Shown here: piece after piece, positions 1 through 10,915 of the stretch
How the letters are laid out: each line of letters begins with the position of its first letter
Position numbering within the stretch: position 1 is the first letter of the stretch
From: Gigaspora rosea
Taxonomy: Eukaryota; Glomeromycota; Glomeromycetes; Diversisporales; Gigasporaceae
DNA length: 64,000 nucleotides
Direction: 5' to 3'
Assembly: GCA_003550325.1 (NCBI GenBank)
Contig: QKWP01000031.1
Location: 118,124-182,123, forward strand
Position numbers and translations under genes: made by a program
The notes under the pieces: model-generated
Database searches by the model: none
Seen by the model: only the letters and a program-made list of their open reading frames with translations
Told to the model about the DNA's origin: nothing

Positions 1-332
1 TACCGGCTAATAGCCGACTATAGTCGATCAATTATTTTACAATGTAAAGGTTCTTTATAGAGCCAATTCTTCCGATTAAAATTGGTTTAGTCATTCTTGA
101 TTTAGTTAAGGCCAATTTTTGTTAATGCAAGTAAACAAATAACGTACATTATTTCACGTGATGTGATGATCGTATAGTCTTTACGGGATCTTCCGTTTAT
201 CGGACTGATCCGTGTCGATCTGTTTTTAAATCTGGCATCGGCTGCAATTTAGTAGCCTCTCTGACAGACTAGGTTCGGCTACGGCTATAGCCGGTCACAA
301 ACGGCTATAACCGTAACCGTACCCATCCCTAC
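1..332. mobile_element. End of a hAT-like element cut by the window edge
   Basis: The stretch opens with repeated GGCTATAGCC/CCGGCTA-type words and closes with several more (about 255-320), ending in CCATCCCTA. Read from the other strand that gives TAGGGATGG, the type of terminus seen on other hAT-type elements here (compare 60271). Only one end is inside the window, so no target duplication can be tested. No coding potential is visible. Confidence 0.35.
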
Positions 333-535
333 TCCTAACCGATCGTAACACCAGATTTGGTATTTGTGTTATTCTGAGAACGCAGTAATAGTATCATATG
401 GTGGAACGAAATAGGGTAAAATATTCTCTATCGCTATCAGACTGCCTTAAGATTCAAATTGTATTTATTATGATCTATTTCGATTTTATTGAGTTTTTAC
501 TTAATATTCTATTCAGTAGCATCAACTCACCAAAA

Positions 536-892
536 ATTACTTCACAGACAACTTAGTTCGCAGAGAATTTAATTACAGGTAAGATTATTTTACAATCGAT
601 TATTCACAAACAAGTTTGTTTTATTGGCAGGTTATTTCAATGACATCAGACTTCACAGACAAATTAATTCTAGTCATTTTCGTTAGAATTAAGTTTAAAT
701 TTACCGTAAATTCTCAAAATAGCGGGCATGGACGTTGTTTTGAGAATTTATGGTAAAGCTGGTGCAATTTATGAAGAAATTGTTGGCTAAATATATTGTC
801 AACAAAATGATTTTGTTTGGGAATTAACCATAACCGTCTGTAGAATAATCTTGTCTGTAAATTAATTGTTTATGAACTAAGTTGTCTATAAA
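536..892. repeat. Foldback repeat with GACA-word arms (copy 1)
   Basis: The left part carries repeated TTCACAGACAA-like words. The right part carries the inverse, TTGTCTGTAAA-like words. The middle (about 670-695) reads CTAGTCATTTTCGTTAGAAT, close to the centre of the copy at 61500-61795 (CTGGTCATTGTCGTTAGGGT). So this is an old foldback element whose arms are themselves short degenerate repeats. No ORF and no target duplication were found. Confidence 0.5.
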
Positions 893-1587
893 GCGATTTT
901 TAATGATTTAATACTAAATGTATAACAAAGCGAAAAGTGCAAAGATAGAATGAAAATAAATTTGAACAACTTATTTGGTAATATAGTCGACCAGAATTAT
1001 GACAAGTATTATAATATTGGGCAACGGTATTGTGATCATTGATCACCGTAACAAAGACGATTTTATTAGTTAAATTTAAATTTTGATTTTATTATAATGA
1101 AAAAAGTAAAATTAGAGAATTATAAGTGTTATACTATATATGTAATCACAGAATTAATATAAATAGAAAGAGCAAAAGTTAGTCTTTTGACTGTAATGAA
1201 TAAAGAGAAAAGAAGCATATAGTAAAGATACTTTACGCCTGAAAGTTGTTTCAGTGTGTATCTTGTTCCAAGTGAGACGTTTATAAATTGATAACCAATT
1301 AAGCAAAATAACAGTTTACATCACGTTCCTGGTTTTAGCGCAACTGCGTCGCGCAGCTACCCTAATTTACTAACAATCGATAATCAGTGCCATAATCAGC
1401 GAGCAGTCAGAACTCCTAATTGACTAGTTGAATTTATAAATATCAACTAGAAAAGCCAACTATTCGATTTTAGTTGGATAGATAGTTATCGACTGCAAGC
1501 ACTAACTTGAGAATGTTCTACATGTGATTTAACTAATAATTATAAGTTATACAATGAAATTCTATCAGATGAAAAAAATTTAACTAT
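893..1587. other. AT-rich intergenic DNA, nothing recognised
   Basis: No ORF of note and no recognisable repeat beyond weak ACTAGTTGA/TCAACTAG words near 1420-1490, which recur elsewhere in the window (29480-29640, 35170-35220, 56110-56380). Confidence 0.4.
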
Positions 1588-1678
1588 ATACCAGCCGGGC
1601 TGACCTGCAGGAATGTGGGCCAAGGGCCGACCCGCCTGCCCGCCCGGCTGATGGGCCGAGGTCAGCCCGTATCACTAG
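1588..1678. mobile_element. Small GC-rich inverted-repeat element
   Basis: A 90-bp GC-rich island in AT-rich DNA. It starts with CCGGGCTGACCT and ends with AGGTCAGCCCG, an inverted pair, with GGGCCGA/CCCGCC words between. GC-rich subterminal repeats like these mark several hAT-type elements in this window (29258, 23852). No clear target duplication was found. Confidence 0.35.
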
Positions 1679-1884
1679 ATAACCTATAGCTGACTTTCTT
1701 CTGATCTGTCAATCGCTTACAATTGTATTTATGCATACCAATAAAATTCGTATAATTCCGCAATTTGATTGGTTTTACCCGGCGGACATGTATCATGTTG
1801 GGACATTATTGCGGACATGTCCCAGACGTCCCGTCCCGGACTGTCCGCGTCCCTGAAAAATCGGCAGGACAATGTCTGTGTACA
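1679..1884. repeat. Dispersed repeat fragments
   Basis: Positions 1679-1735 match 25708-25765 (shared words CTATAGCT, TTCTGAT, GTCAATC, TTACAATTGTATTTAT), a pair of short dispersed repeats. Positions 1780-1855 are rich in GGACATGTCC-like words. No gene. Confidence 0.35.
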
Positions 1885-1889
1885 ACATT

Positions 1890-4162
1890 GGTGGCAGGTA
1901 CTACTTCAACGGTAATAGGAACAATAGCACCATCTTTTCTATAGGTAAGTCTCGAATAATTCCCAAAGGACGAGAAGGGGTTCCAGTAGCAGGTATGATA
2001 AGGCTAAGAGTGGCTTGTTCTATTTTTAATTCTAGATCTTGGACTAATTAGTATGCAATCATGCTGATAGAGGCTCCACTGTCAATAATAGCTTTTTGTG
2101 GTTTTTGATTGATTTTAACATTACATTTAATAGGTGTAGTATAAGCAGATGTCTGGATCAAGTTAGCAGTTTTAGCTTCTTCGTACAAGTAAGAAGATAG
2201 AGCAATATAAATAGAAGGGTTGTCTAGAAATGTTTCCCATTTCTGTGGGTTGAGAGGTAGGTTGGCAGTAGTAGTAGAAGAGTTCTATCCAATAATTAAC
2301 ATTCCTATAGTATGGTGAGGGAGTTCGGTTGCTAGGTCTCCAAGAAAAAAATCGGTCTCGACTTCTAGAGCGGTAGTCATTTCATCATTACGATTATCTC
2401 TATTTCTAGAGCAGCTTCAATCTCTATTATAATAATCTCGCTCTCTATTATCTCGACTTCTAGATCTGTTTTTATAAGAGTCATGTCAATAGTTGTTGTT
2501 GTTGAACTGTCTGTTTCTTCCTCGTTCACTACTTTGATTCTTCTTTTAAGATGACAATATGCAATCAAGTATCTGGTTCGACCACAATAATGGCAGGTTG
2601 GAGGTTGTTTAATTGGATTGGCTTGTTTAGAAGAATCAGCATAGTTCACAGAGAGGCTAGCAGATGGTTGCTTCTGGGCAAGGTTAATACTAAGTTGAGC
2701 GATTTTTTCAGTTAGTTGTTTAATAGCTTGGCCTGTATCTGTATTAGGGGTTGCCATAAGTTTTCCAGTTTCCCATTTACGAGCAGTTTTCATTGCAGAA
2801 TCAAGATCAGCAGGTTCAGAGGCTTGTACATTTATAGCAAACTCAGGATGAAGGCCTTGGATAAAGAGTTGGATTACAAAGTCATCAGGGAAGGCATCGT
2901 CAGGGTCAACATATCGCTTCAGTTTTCTAAACCAGTTAATATAGTCATCAACTGAGTTGGCACCTTGTTTGATATCAAAAAGTTACTTTTGCCACATAAC
3001 TTTATGTTTTGGGGTTACAAATCGGTCTAGAAACAAGTGTTTAAAACTAGTATCTGCATTGTCCTTATCGCTAAAAGCAGTAGATTTAGTTGCAAGAGAA
3101 GAAAACTAGTCTAGAGCAATTCCTTTCAAGTATACAGAAACAAGTTCTAAGTTTCAGGTGGCATTCCATCGATTGGCAACAGCAACATGCTTAAACTCGG
3201 AATACCATTCGAGTGGGTCTTGGGTTCTATCTCCATTAAAGAAATTGACAAGGAGAACATTCTTTTCAACTCCTCCATGTACAAATGCAGCAGCTAAAGT
3301 AGTAATAGCAGTAGCAGCATCGGCGATAGCTTGCTCAGCCATAATAGGAGGTAGGTTGTCTACAGTGAGGTTAAAGAGGGTTCTTGGTTTTCTTCACTGG
3401 TTTCTTCAGTATGTCTGGTAAAAGTCTATCTAAATTAAAAGTAGAGGTAGTTTCAAAGAAGTTTTCAAGGTCTACTTCCACTTGATTAGGTATTACAGTT
3501 GTAGGACTTGCAGGTAGGCTAGTATATTGGAATGAAGGGGTATGAGAACTAGTAACACTATTGTCTTCACTAAAAGGGGGTAGGTTAAAACCAAGAGGAG
3601 TAGTTGAATGTGTTTTAGGAAGAGTAAGAAGAGGTACAGTATTAAAAGTATTGTTAGATCCTTCAACAATAGAATATCCTAAGTCTGGATATTGAGGGTT
3701 ATATTTTTCAGTATCGGCGTCTAAATATGGGTCAAAAGTGGTATAGTCTGCAAAATCAAGAGGAGGTAAAGTAGTTCAATGGGTAAAACGTTAGAGAATA
3801 GCAAGAGCAATTTCTCTTGTGTTGTCAAGTTCTATTTGATATTGGTAGCTAAAAATAATATCTCGAATACAAGCACAGATACTAGCAGAGTCTCTAGTAG
3901 CAGTCAGGCGAACAAAGTTTCCAGTAGTTTGAGAGGTATAGAAATCAGCAGAGTAGGTACCAGAATACCAATGCCAAAATCTTTCAAAAGGTGTTCGGGC
4001 AAAAATATGACCACTAGTTCGAGGGGGAGAATAACACTCTTGACAAGAAAGATCAGGAGCACGTAATTGGAGAGTGTAAAATGGAAGAACAGAGTTTTGA
4101 TGATGTTCTACTAGGTGGTTTCTAATATGTCGATTATATAGTTCGTTAATATCAGTAGTCAT
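1890..4162 (-). pseudogene. gag-protease remnant of the LTR element (fossil)
   Basis: On the minus strand, in order: an N-terminal gag-like segment (3791-4162), a retrotransposon-gag-like segment with the FNGDRTQDPLEWYSEF pattern (about 3154-3342), a basic Gln/Ser-rich stretch with a zinc-knuckle-like CHYCGR motif (2377-2793), then an aspartic-protease-like segment with DSGAS near 2065-2090 and a VVPA-type tail near 1885-1920. It is a dead copy with several breaks. Its role in a living relative would be capsid formation and polyprotein processing. Confidence 0.6.
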
Positions 4163-4238
4163 ATACCTTATGACTCCTGACTAAATCTCTAAATAATTAA
4201 TTGTTAGTAATATCTGGTTAGTAAGTTTAGTTAAATAA

Positions 4239-4424
4239 ATAGAATCCTTGGGCAAAGAGTATTTCAGGATGAACAGCAGCAGCAAAAGTTATGAGAAATA
4301 AACAACAATTAAAATAAATAGAGTCCTTGGGCAAAGAGTTTTCCAGGACAAATGGCGGCAGCAAATAGGTTTTATAGAGTCCATGGGCAAAGAGACTTCC
4401 AGGACGAACAGCAGCAGCTAGAGT
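4239..4424. repeat. Three tandem units in the LTR-element leader
   Basis: Three related units at about 4239-4287, 4317-4365 and 4375-4424 share GGGCAAAGAG, TTCCAGGA and AACAGCAGCAGC. They lie between the LTR and the gag-like segment, where such elements have their untranslated leader. Confidence 0.6.
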
Positions 4425-4492
4425 TGTAGAAGTTTTCAAATATTTCTAATAATACCCAAATGTTTTAAATATTTCCACTAGAAGGCACCAAA

Positions 4493-5750
4493 TGTTACAG
4501 TAGAGGGTCTTCTTTAACTCCTTACTATAACAACAACATGGCTACAGGGATCCTTTATCAGTTTATAGCGGTGTCCAAGAGGTAGGTATAACTCCTTAGT
4601 CTGTAAGAAATTATACTCTTCTCTAAGGGCAGTTTGTGATAATATGCAATGAGGAATTATCGATTTTACTATTACTTGATAATAATCTTGGTATTATTAA
4701 AATAAATAGTTTCTTTATTAATAATCTAAGAATGAGCTATCTTTAGGTTTTTGTTCCTAAAAAATCCCAGTACAAGATGTATAATAAATAGAAGGAGAAG
4801 TGGAATGTCTTGGTCTAGTTTGACTAAGGGAAATTCTGTGTCTTTAAATACATTTTAGAATAAGCGTTATAAGTGTTGATTTACAATGATAAACATTATA
4901 ATTTACAAGAGCAACATAAGCGTTATAAACAGTATCCCTTAGATTGTAACACAGGCAAATTTGCCTGCGTATTTTAAAATTTTTAATAAAATTTTAAATA
5001 TTGATTTTAGCCATATCTTTTCTAAGTAAAAAATATTCCTTAAGTTTTGTTTTAGTAACTTTGTTATAAAATTTTTTTAAAATCATTAGAAAACTTTAAT
5101 ATAATAAATGTTTAAAGTTCTTGTATTGGCATTTTTACTATTAAAATTTTTCTTTAGATTTTTTCAAATTTTATATGTTCCCGTCTATAAAAAAAATCTT
5201 TACTTCTAATACAAGTCTTAATTTTTACAAGTAAATCATTAAAGTTGCAATAATGAAAGTTGTCATCCTTTATATACTACAATATTGTCTTAAGAACTAT
5301 AGTTCTAAAACTAAAACTAAATAAGATCGCAGAAAAATTGTAATAAAATTTTTTAAAAAAATTTTTTCTTAAAATTATCTATTTTCAGCTTATATGTAAC
5401 TATAATTTATTTTCTTATATAAAAACTAATTTTGCAAAAAAGTAATCCTTATTTTCAAATATAATTGTACAAAGTTTTATTTGATTATTTTAGTATTTTA
5501 AAAAAGTAAATCAGAGCTAAAAAAGTGCAAAAATGCAGGCAAATTTGCCTGTGTTCTACTACAATCTAAGGGATAAGCGTTATAAGCGGTATAAGCACTA
5601 TAAGCGTCATAAGTGTCATAAGCAGTATTAACTATTCTAAGTATCTAACTTCTCAAGATAATAAAATAATACAATATAATAATAAAATATAATAATAAAA
5701 ATGAAATAATAAAATAATAAGATAATATAATAAACTATTGTTCTATAACA
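4493..5750 (-). repeat. Long terminal repeat of the fossil element, with insertion
   Basis: The proposed LTR is bounded by TGTTACAG at 4493 and CTATAACA ending at 5750, a 7 of 8 inverted match with the usual TG/CA ends. The 4493 edge is supported by the adjacent primer-binding-site-like TGGTGCC. The 5750 edge is weaker. The body is full of a short repeat of the CGTTATAAGC type (about 4860-4930 and 5573-5630). A 639-bp inverted-repeat element interrupts it; without that the LTR would be about 620 bp. Confidence 0.45.
4935..5573. mobile_element. MITE with TA duplication, inside the LTR
   Basis: The ends are inverted copies: TCCCTTAGATTGTA then ACACAGGCAAATTTGCCTG on the left, and the reverse complement on the right with a 5-bp difference between the two blocks. 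Each terminal region holds the perfect 16-bp palindrome CAGGCAAATTTGCCTG. The element is flanked by TA on both sides (4933-4934, 5574-5575), and removing it with one TA rejoins the CGTTATAA repeats of the LTR. The TA duplication suggests the Tc1/mariner superfamily. It has no coding capacity. Confidence 0.7.
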
Positions 5751-5789
5751 CTATAACTTCAGCATTAACTGTGATACTTAAGGCATCTG

Positions 5790-6062
5790 GCAATTGTTTG
5801 TCGGCGAATTTTTGTCAGTAAATTGTATTGTCAGTAAAATAATCTTGTCAGTAAATTCTATTTTCGGTAAAATTTAAATTGATTTTGTCAGCAAAATTAA
5901 CTGTCGGTGAGGTGTGTGTCAGTAAAATCAATGTGTCGGTGAAAATATGCTTGTTAGCAAATCGAGTGTCAGCAAGTTATTTGTTGGTAAAAAAGCTTGT
6001 TAGTAAAATGGTTGTTGGTGTAGTGTTATGTCTGTGAAGTAATTGTCAGTAAAATAATACGA
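5790..6062. repeat. Half of a GACA-word foldback element (copy 2)
   Basis: About twelve degenerate copies of a 15-25 bp unit with core TTGTCAGTAAAAT (variants TGTCGGTGAAAA, TTGTTAGTAAAAT). This matches the right arm of the complete foldback copy at 61500-61795. The left arm and centre are missing. Confidence 0.55.
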
Positions 6063-6072
6063 ATCCGTTTTT

Positions 6073-6256
6073 GCTACTTGTATTTTTTTTAATAAAAATT
6101 ATCTTTAATAATATAGTATATATATTTTTTTTGTAATTTTCACTATTTGTATTTTTTTAATAAAAAATAATTTTTAATAATACAGTATATATTTTTTTTA
6201 CTTTTCACTACTTGTATTTTTTAATAAAAAATTATCTTTAGTAATTACAGTATATA
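6073..6256. repeat. Three tandem copies of a 60-70 bp AT-rich unit
   Basis: Three consecutive units, each with ACTTGTATTTTTTTAATAAA, then a TTTAATAATACAGTATATAT-like block and a T-run. The spacing is about 65 bp. No coding. Confidence 0.7.
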
Positions 6257-6649
6257 ATAAATTTGGGCCAATTATATTTAGATGTACAGGCATAGGATAA
6301 AAGCCTATACCCTAGGTACAGGATAAGGACACTTGATATCTTTGGGTATAAGTATGTGTGACTCATCTCTATCCAATTTGTTGTGACTCAGGTTGGTTTC
6401 TGTATGTCATTGTTAATGTGTTGTGTCACATATTTGGAGTTATCTTGCAGTTGCACTAGATTTTGTTCTTGATGGTCTAGATTGGCCTTCTGTTCTCCTC
6501 TGCCTGTTATTTGAACACTATACTAGTACTAAAATTTTTTTTTTTGTATTTGGAATGTTTCATATTCTGATATGGAAAATTGAGACAACCCATTTTTTTA
6601 TTTCTGATTGCTCAAATTGTGAACCGCAACCAGAATAGCAACGAATTGC
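6257..6649. other. Intergenic, no supported gene
   Basis: A 71-codon open frame (6423-6638) is present but has no recognisable domain and no family resemblance that I can name. Nothing else is supported. Confidence 0.3.
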
Positions 6650-7190
6650 ATATCTTGGATCTTTTACATAGCAAGAATTTTATTAGTACTATTAACTTTT
6701 ATAGTTAATAGTATTTGCTTGCTAATCAAATAAATTCCAAATGATTCTCTGGTAGAACTGTCTCTGGATCCACGAAGAAGCAATTTAACTCTTACAGATT
6801 ATTTATTACAATATGCTTAAGCTTTTTTATCAATCCATGATACAATTTCAGCTGCCTGCATTTCATTAATAACAGTTGATAATTGCTCCGTTACTCGTGA
6901 TGGTAATTTAGGTATTAAATCACTCAAGGTGAAAGTATTATTTAAGATATTTACTGATTTGGTATAAGAAATCTTTTGAGTATTTCATTCCAGAGATTTT
7001 TTTTCAAGAATTTGATGATATAGACTCACAATATCAATATTATCATCATTAGTCATTTGAAAGAAATGAATAAAGTTAAACAATTTTTTTTTAAAGTAGC
7101 CTTTGAAGCTAGAAAATTTTTATTAGTCCAGTTCGTAGGATCAGATGATAAACCAGAGTTTTGCCTAATTTCCCATTTGAAGTAATTTAT

Positions 7191-9045
7191 AAATATTATT
7201 AACAATTAATGATAATATGTTTATGCAGTACCAATGTAAGTTATTTTTCTATTTCCTTTTCTAATATTATTATCCAACTTTAATATCTATGTACACCTAC
7301 ATATTATAAAGCTCTGTTTCGTATGCAGAATTCGATTAGCACTTTAATATTTCTATCATTATCAAAAGAATAAATTATCAGTTTGTTTAAAGGTCATTGC
7401 AATAATTGAGCAAAATGTCAATGTAATGTTTTAGCAAAATACCCCTAAGTAAAATATTGCAATGTTGAAGCCAGTATTTTTGCAAACTGTATAACTAGTA
7501 TATTTAGTTTTTCTGGTATTTAACTATTGCACCGAAATTGAAGTTTTTGTAAATTACCACTAAGTTCTATAAGTTGTATAGAAAACCCCATATTTGAAAT
7601 GCTGAGATATGTAATATTTGTACAAAAGATCTTAAGTGCTTTTAATATTAAAGATTCTTTCAAATATTCTTTAGTTGATGCAAGTGCTAATTATTTTAAA
7701 AATGTGCTAGACTTTTCTAAATCTGTATTATAGATAGTGTCACAATCAAGAAAGCAACTATCTCTAAAGTACTGATATTATAATTTAATATTTCAACAGT
7801 TTTATATCACAATATCTAATATGAAGGGTTTCTAAATTTTCGCAATTTTTAAATATTTCAAACTCTTTGCTAAATTACAATATTCCATTATCACTTCTTG
7901 TAATGTGTCCTTTTGATTTTTTACATGAAACGATGCCATGGAGTTCTGTAATATATTCCCCATCTGGGCTAAGTTGTCTAAGTTGTTCTTGTGATTTGAT
8001 AATACATACAAGATATGAAATAATCGTGATCATTATTATTTGGACAAATCTGCCAAGTTTAATGCATCAATTTTTTGCAGTATTATTATTACAGTTTGAC
8101 CTCTATAGTCACACTCTATATAGTCACACTTCTATATATGCACCAAATATTGTGCAACAGACTTAAAATATAGTAAACAAATCTCATTATAGTCACATAT
8201 CACTTATAATCACTATCACCAAAAAATTTTGATTTTTTTATCCATTTTATTAATAATAAACCTCGTTATAGTCACCAATTATAACTAAATATTTATTATA
8301 AAATCTGATTGGCCAATATTTATATTCATGCTTATTAAAATATTTTATTAAAAGTTCTTAAAGGTTTGACAGCAAATAACTTTTGATATAGTGATCTGAT
8401 TTGGATGAAACAACTACCAAAATGTTCATCTCGATGTTACGATTCTAATAAGCACAAGATCATTAAAATCAGATCACATGCTCCTAAGATCGTTAGGATT
8501 TGTATAACTTTACATGTTTAAGAATTAAAAATCTAAGTGAAAAATTCTTAAAGATCATAGCATTTTGTAATTAAAATTGGATATTGAGGCTCTTTAGGAT
8601 TGTCTCATTGAGTCAAACACTTAGGTAGTTGTTTCAAGAGTTATTACTATTATTTATTTGAAATTTTTAATACTGTAATTTCAAATATGCACAAATATAT
8701 TACTTAATGTCCTTTGGTCACATGACTATAACAAGATATTTTATTTATAGTCATACCTCTATACAATTATCAAAATAAAGTGTGACAAACTTGGTGATTA
8801 TAGAGAGGTCAAACTTTATTATTATTTTTTGCCAAGATTCTTAATAGTGTAGTAGCATTTTCAACATTTCTAATGCTGTGAAGTAATGTTATTGATGCTT
8901 TTCCTAAAAATAAATTTGAAGTCGTGAGAAAAATTGTTCATTTTGTTCTAATGAATAGGAGATCTTAGGACTAATTTCATAACTAGGAAAGTATAAATTT
9001 AATTTGTGCAAAGTGGCCCTGCTCTTAATAGATAATTTAAATAAT
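7191..9045 (-). pseudogene. F-box/LRR-type pseudogene fragment inside the BTB-TLDc pseudogene
   Basis: The minus-strand pieces match the leucine-rich part of the large Rhizophagus F-box family: LFKLSIKSRATLHKLNL and YSLEQNEQFFSRLQ (8930-9060), NVENATTLLRILAKNN (8820-8860), a CIIKSQEQLRQLS-type piece (about 7980), FEIFKNCENLETLHIRYCD (7800-7865), LKIFCTNITYLSISNMGFS and ELSGNLQKLQF (7530-7640), and KLIIYSFDNDRNIKVLIEFC (7330-7390). Several frameshifts and stops break it. No F-box N-terminus was found. A hAT-type MITE (8092-8816) splits it. In live proteins the F-box recruits substrates to SCF ubiquitin ligases through the LRRs. Confidence 0.6.
8092..8816. mobile_element. hAT-type MITE, TSD TATTATTA
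   Basis: The left end is CAGTTTGACCTCTATAGTCA. The right end inverted reads AAGTTTGACCTCTCTATAAT. The flanks are TATTATTA at 8084-8091 and 8817-8824, a perfect 8-bp duplication, although the site is a simple ATT repeat. No transposase. Relatives with the TATAGTCACA terminal word lie at 35318-35490 and 60976-61113. Confidence 0.65.
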
Positions 9046-9835
9046 AAATTAACTTTGCAATATATTGCTTGGGTGTAATTTGGCATCAGATTAACATACT
9101 AAAATGACATAATTCCAGATTTTCTTTTTTTCCATTTGTAAATTATCTCATTTGATAAATGAAATTAATGCACTTTCGGGAAGTGAGATAAAATCTTCTG
9201 ACTCAAAAGTTTATCTAGATATTTTGCCACAATATCATTACCCTATTTTTGTAAATCTCAAAGTTGATTATTTTGAAAACTTGTTTTGTAAATTTGAGAG
9301 GGACTAAGGATGAAGCCACTGGAATTTGCTTCAATTAAATGAGTTTCAAGATATTTAACTAAGTTTTTAAGGAGAAAAATTCGCATGCAACAAGCATGCG
9401 TTCAAAAATAAATGATGCGTTTTGGTCTTCTAATAAATTAACTATGTAAATTAACTATGCAATATGCTGCTTGGGTATAATTTGGCATTGGATTAACATA
9501 CTAGAATAACATAATTCCCAATTTTTTTTCTTCTATTTGTAATTTATCTCATTTGATAAGTAAAATTAATGCACTTTCAGGAAGCAAGATGAAATCTTCT
9601 GACTCCAAAAGTTTATCTGGATATTTTGCTACAATATCGTTGTACTATTTTTGTAAATTATAAATTGATTATTTTGAAAACTTGTTTTGTAAATATGTGA
9701 GGAATGAGGATGAAGCCTACTGGAATTTGTTTTAATTAAATGAGCTTCAAGATATTTAACTAGTTCTTCAAGAAGAAAAACTCGCGTGAGTTCAAAATAG
9801 ATGCGTCTTGGTCTTCTATTAAACTTGCTTCTCCA
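9045..9835. repeat. Tandem duplication of about 390 bp (BACK part of the pseudogene)
   Basis: Positions 9045-9437 and 9438-9835 are near copies. Both contain CAATATATTGCTTGGGTGTA-like, GCACTTTCGGGAAG-like, AAAAGTTTATCTGGATATTT-like and GATTATTTTGAAAACTTGTT words in the same order. The duplicate carries the BACK-domain remnant, so it arose within the host pseudogene or its functional ancestor. Confidence 0.7.
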
Positions 9836-10284
9836 TAAATATATTTAATAGTTATTTCGAATTGTTGGTTTAAATAGTTTTTTTTTGATTATTTTTGTCT
9901 TTACTAGCTTTAGCTAATTCATTACGAAATACAAAGACCTATATCTCAAAACATTTAAATGAATTTGAATATCTTTGAAAATTCACCTGTATTTATAATT
10001 ACATTAAAATCTTCTTTATCATAAAGAAGTTTAGTGTAATCATTTGAAAGTCTTTCAAAGATTTTTGTTGGTACATAGCACACAAATTAATTAGCTGTCA
10101 TATTATATGTTTCATTCCGATTGTAATGTGAACGTTCAGATGCTAAATTCTTGTCCTTCTCAGACAAAAGCTGGCGATTAACTGCATAATTAAGATTAAA
10201 GAGCTCATGATAAACTGTACGCTCATATATGGATTTTGTTTCTTTTTTTTTTTTAATGATTTGCTTAAATCTGCAGGTTTCGTT

Positions 10285-10915
10285 ATCTATTCATAATATG
10301 ATCAGCTGCGCCATGTTGACCTAATACCCGTGTATTTCTAACTCAATTTCTGATAACACATTCATATCTGCAATGGCTCCTTATATCATGCTTATGATTT
10401 CCCAATGCCCATGCATTATTGGTTCAATATCATTAACTCTTCATTTATTCGTCATGTGATAGGTTCCACAATAAGTTAATATGGATGCAGCATTGATACA
10501 CTTCTATTTACTTATTCCAATCTGTTATTTATGCAATGTAAAATATAGTATTCCTTGACCTCTCACTACAATGTATTATTAGTTGTGATTTCTACTGATT
10601 TTTTTAATCTACATATAATTTATCATTGTGTAACGAGTTTTATTGTATTGACTTAATGCCAGTGCATTCTTTTTGGTTTGAATAATTCAATCAATCTGTA
10701 AGGGATTCATCTGTTTACATCTTTATCATGTGACAAATTGTACCGTACTGACTTAATGTAATGCATTGTTGGTTTATGATTATTATATTCATAAATCCTT
10801 TTTTGATTTTATTCATTATGCTACGAGTTGTACTGCATTAACTTGATACTTATGTATCATCTGGTTTGGTTTAACAATTATTTAGTATGAGTCTTTATAA
10901 TTATCATTATGACTA
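10285..10915. repeat. Degenerate tandem repeat, unit about 90-120 bp
   Basis: Four to six worn units share the order TTATCATGTGAC, GAGTTGTACTG, TTGACTTAATG, AATGCATT and TTGGTTT. The clearest starts are near 10455, 10620, 10725 and 10810. No coding. Confidence 0.5.

Larger units (their letters stand above)
1885..5750 (-). mobile_element. Remnant of an LTR retrotransposon (fossil)
   Basis: A reverse-strand LTR element reduced to its 5' part: LTR (4493-5750), a leader with a primer-binding-site-like TGGTGCC next to the LTR end, then gag and protease remnants running down to about 1885. Nothing recognisable as reverse transcriptase or integrase follows. The gag, CCHC knuckle, protease order fits Ty3/gypsy, but the family call is inference because the polymerase part is absent. 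The element is broken in several places and looks old. Another mobile element has landed inside its LTR. Confidence 0.6.
6650..10220 (-). pseudogene. BTB-BACK-TLDc pseudogene, interrupted
   Basis: Fragments of one domain series lie in order on the minus strand. BTB: about 10030-10200, FERLSNDYTKLLYDKEDFNV, with FRNELAKASK further on. BACK: about 9440-9830, including INFTYQMR and NYVI. Linker: about 7130-7180, SSDPTNWTNKNFLASKATLK. TLDc: about 6700-6930, EIVSWIDKK, LLLRGSRD and IKVNSTNKIL. BTB-BACK-TLDc proteins are abundant in Rhizophagus and are generally taken as adaptor or oxidation-resistance-like proteins. Stops and frameshifts are frequent. Between BACK and the linker lies an unrelated F-box/LRR fragment (7191-9045), and the BACK segment is tandemly duplicated. 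It is clearly dead. The assignment rests on remembered family patterns. Confidence 0.65.

Noticed and set aside
3779-4066. Plus-strand ORF over the LTR-element gag
   Set aside because: It is the antisense shadow of the gag-like segment on the minus strand and has no domain of its own.
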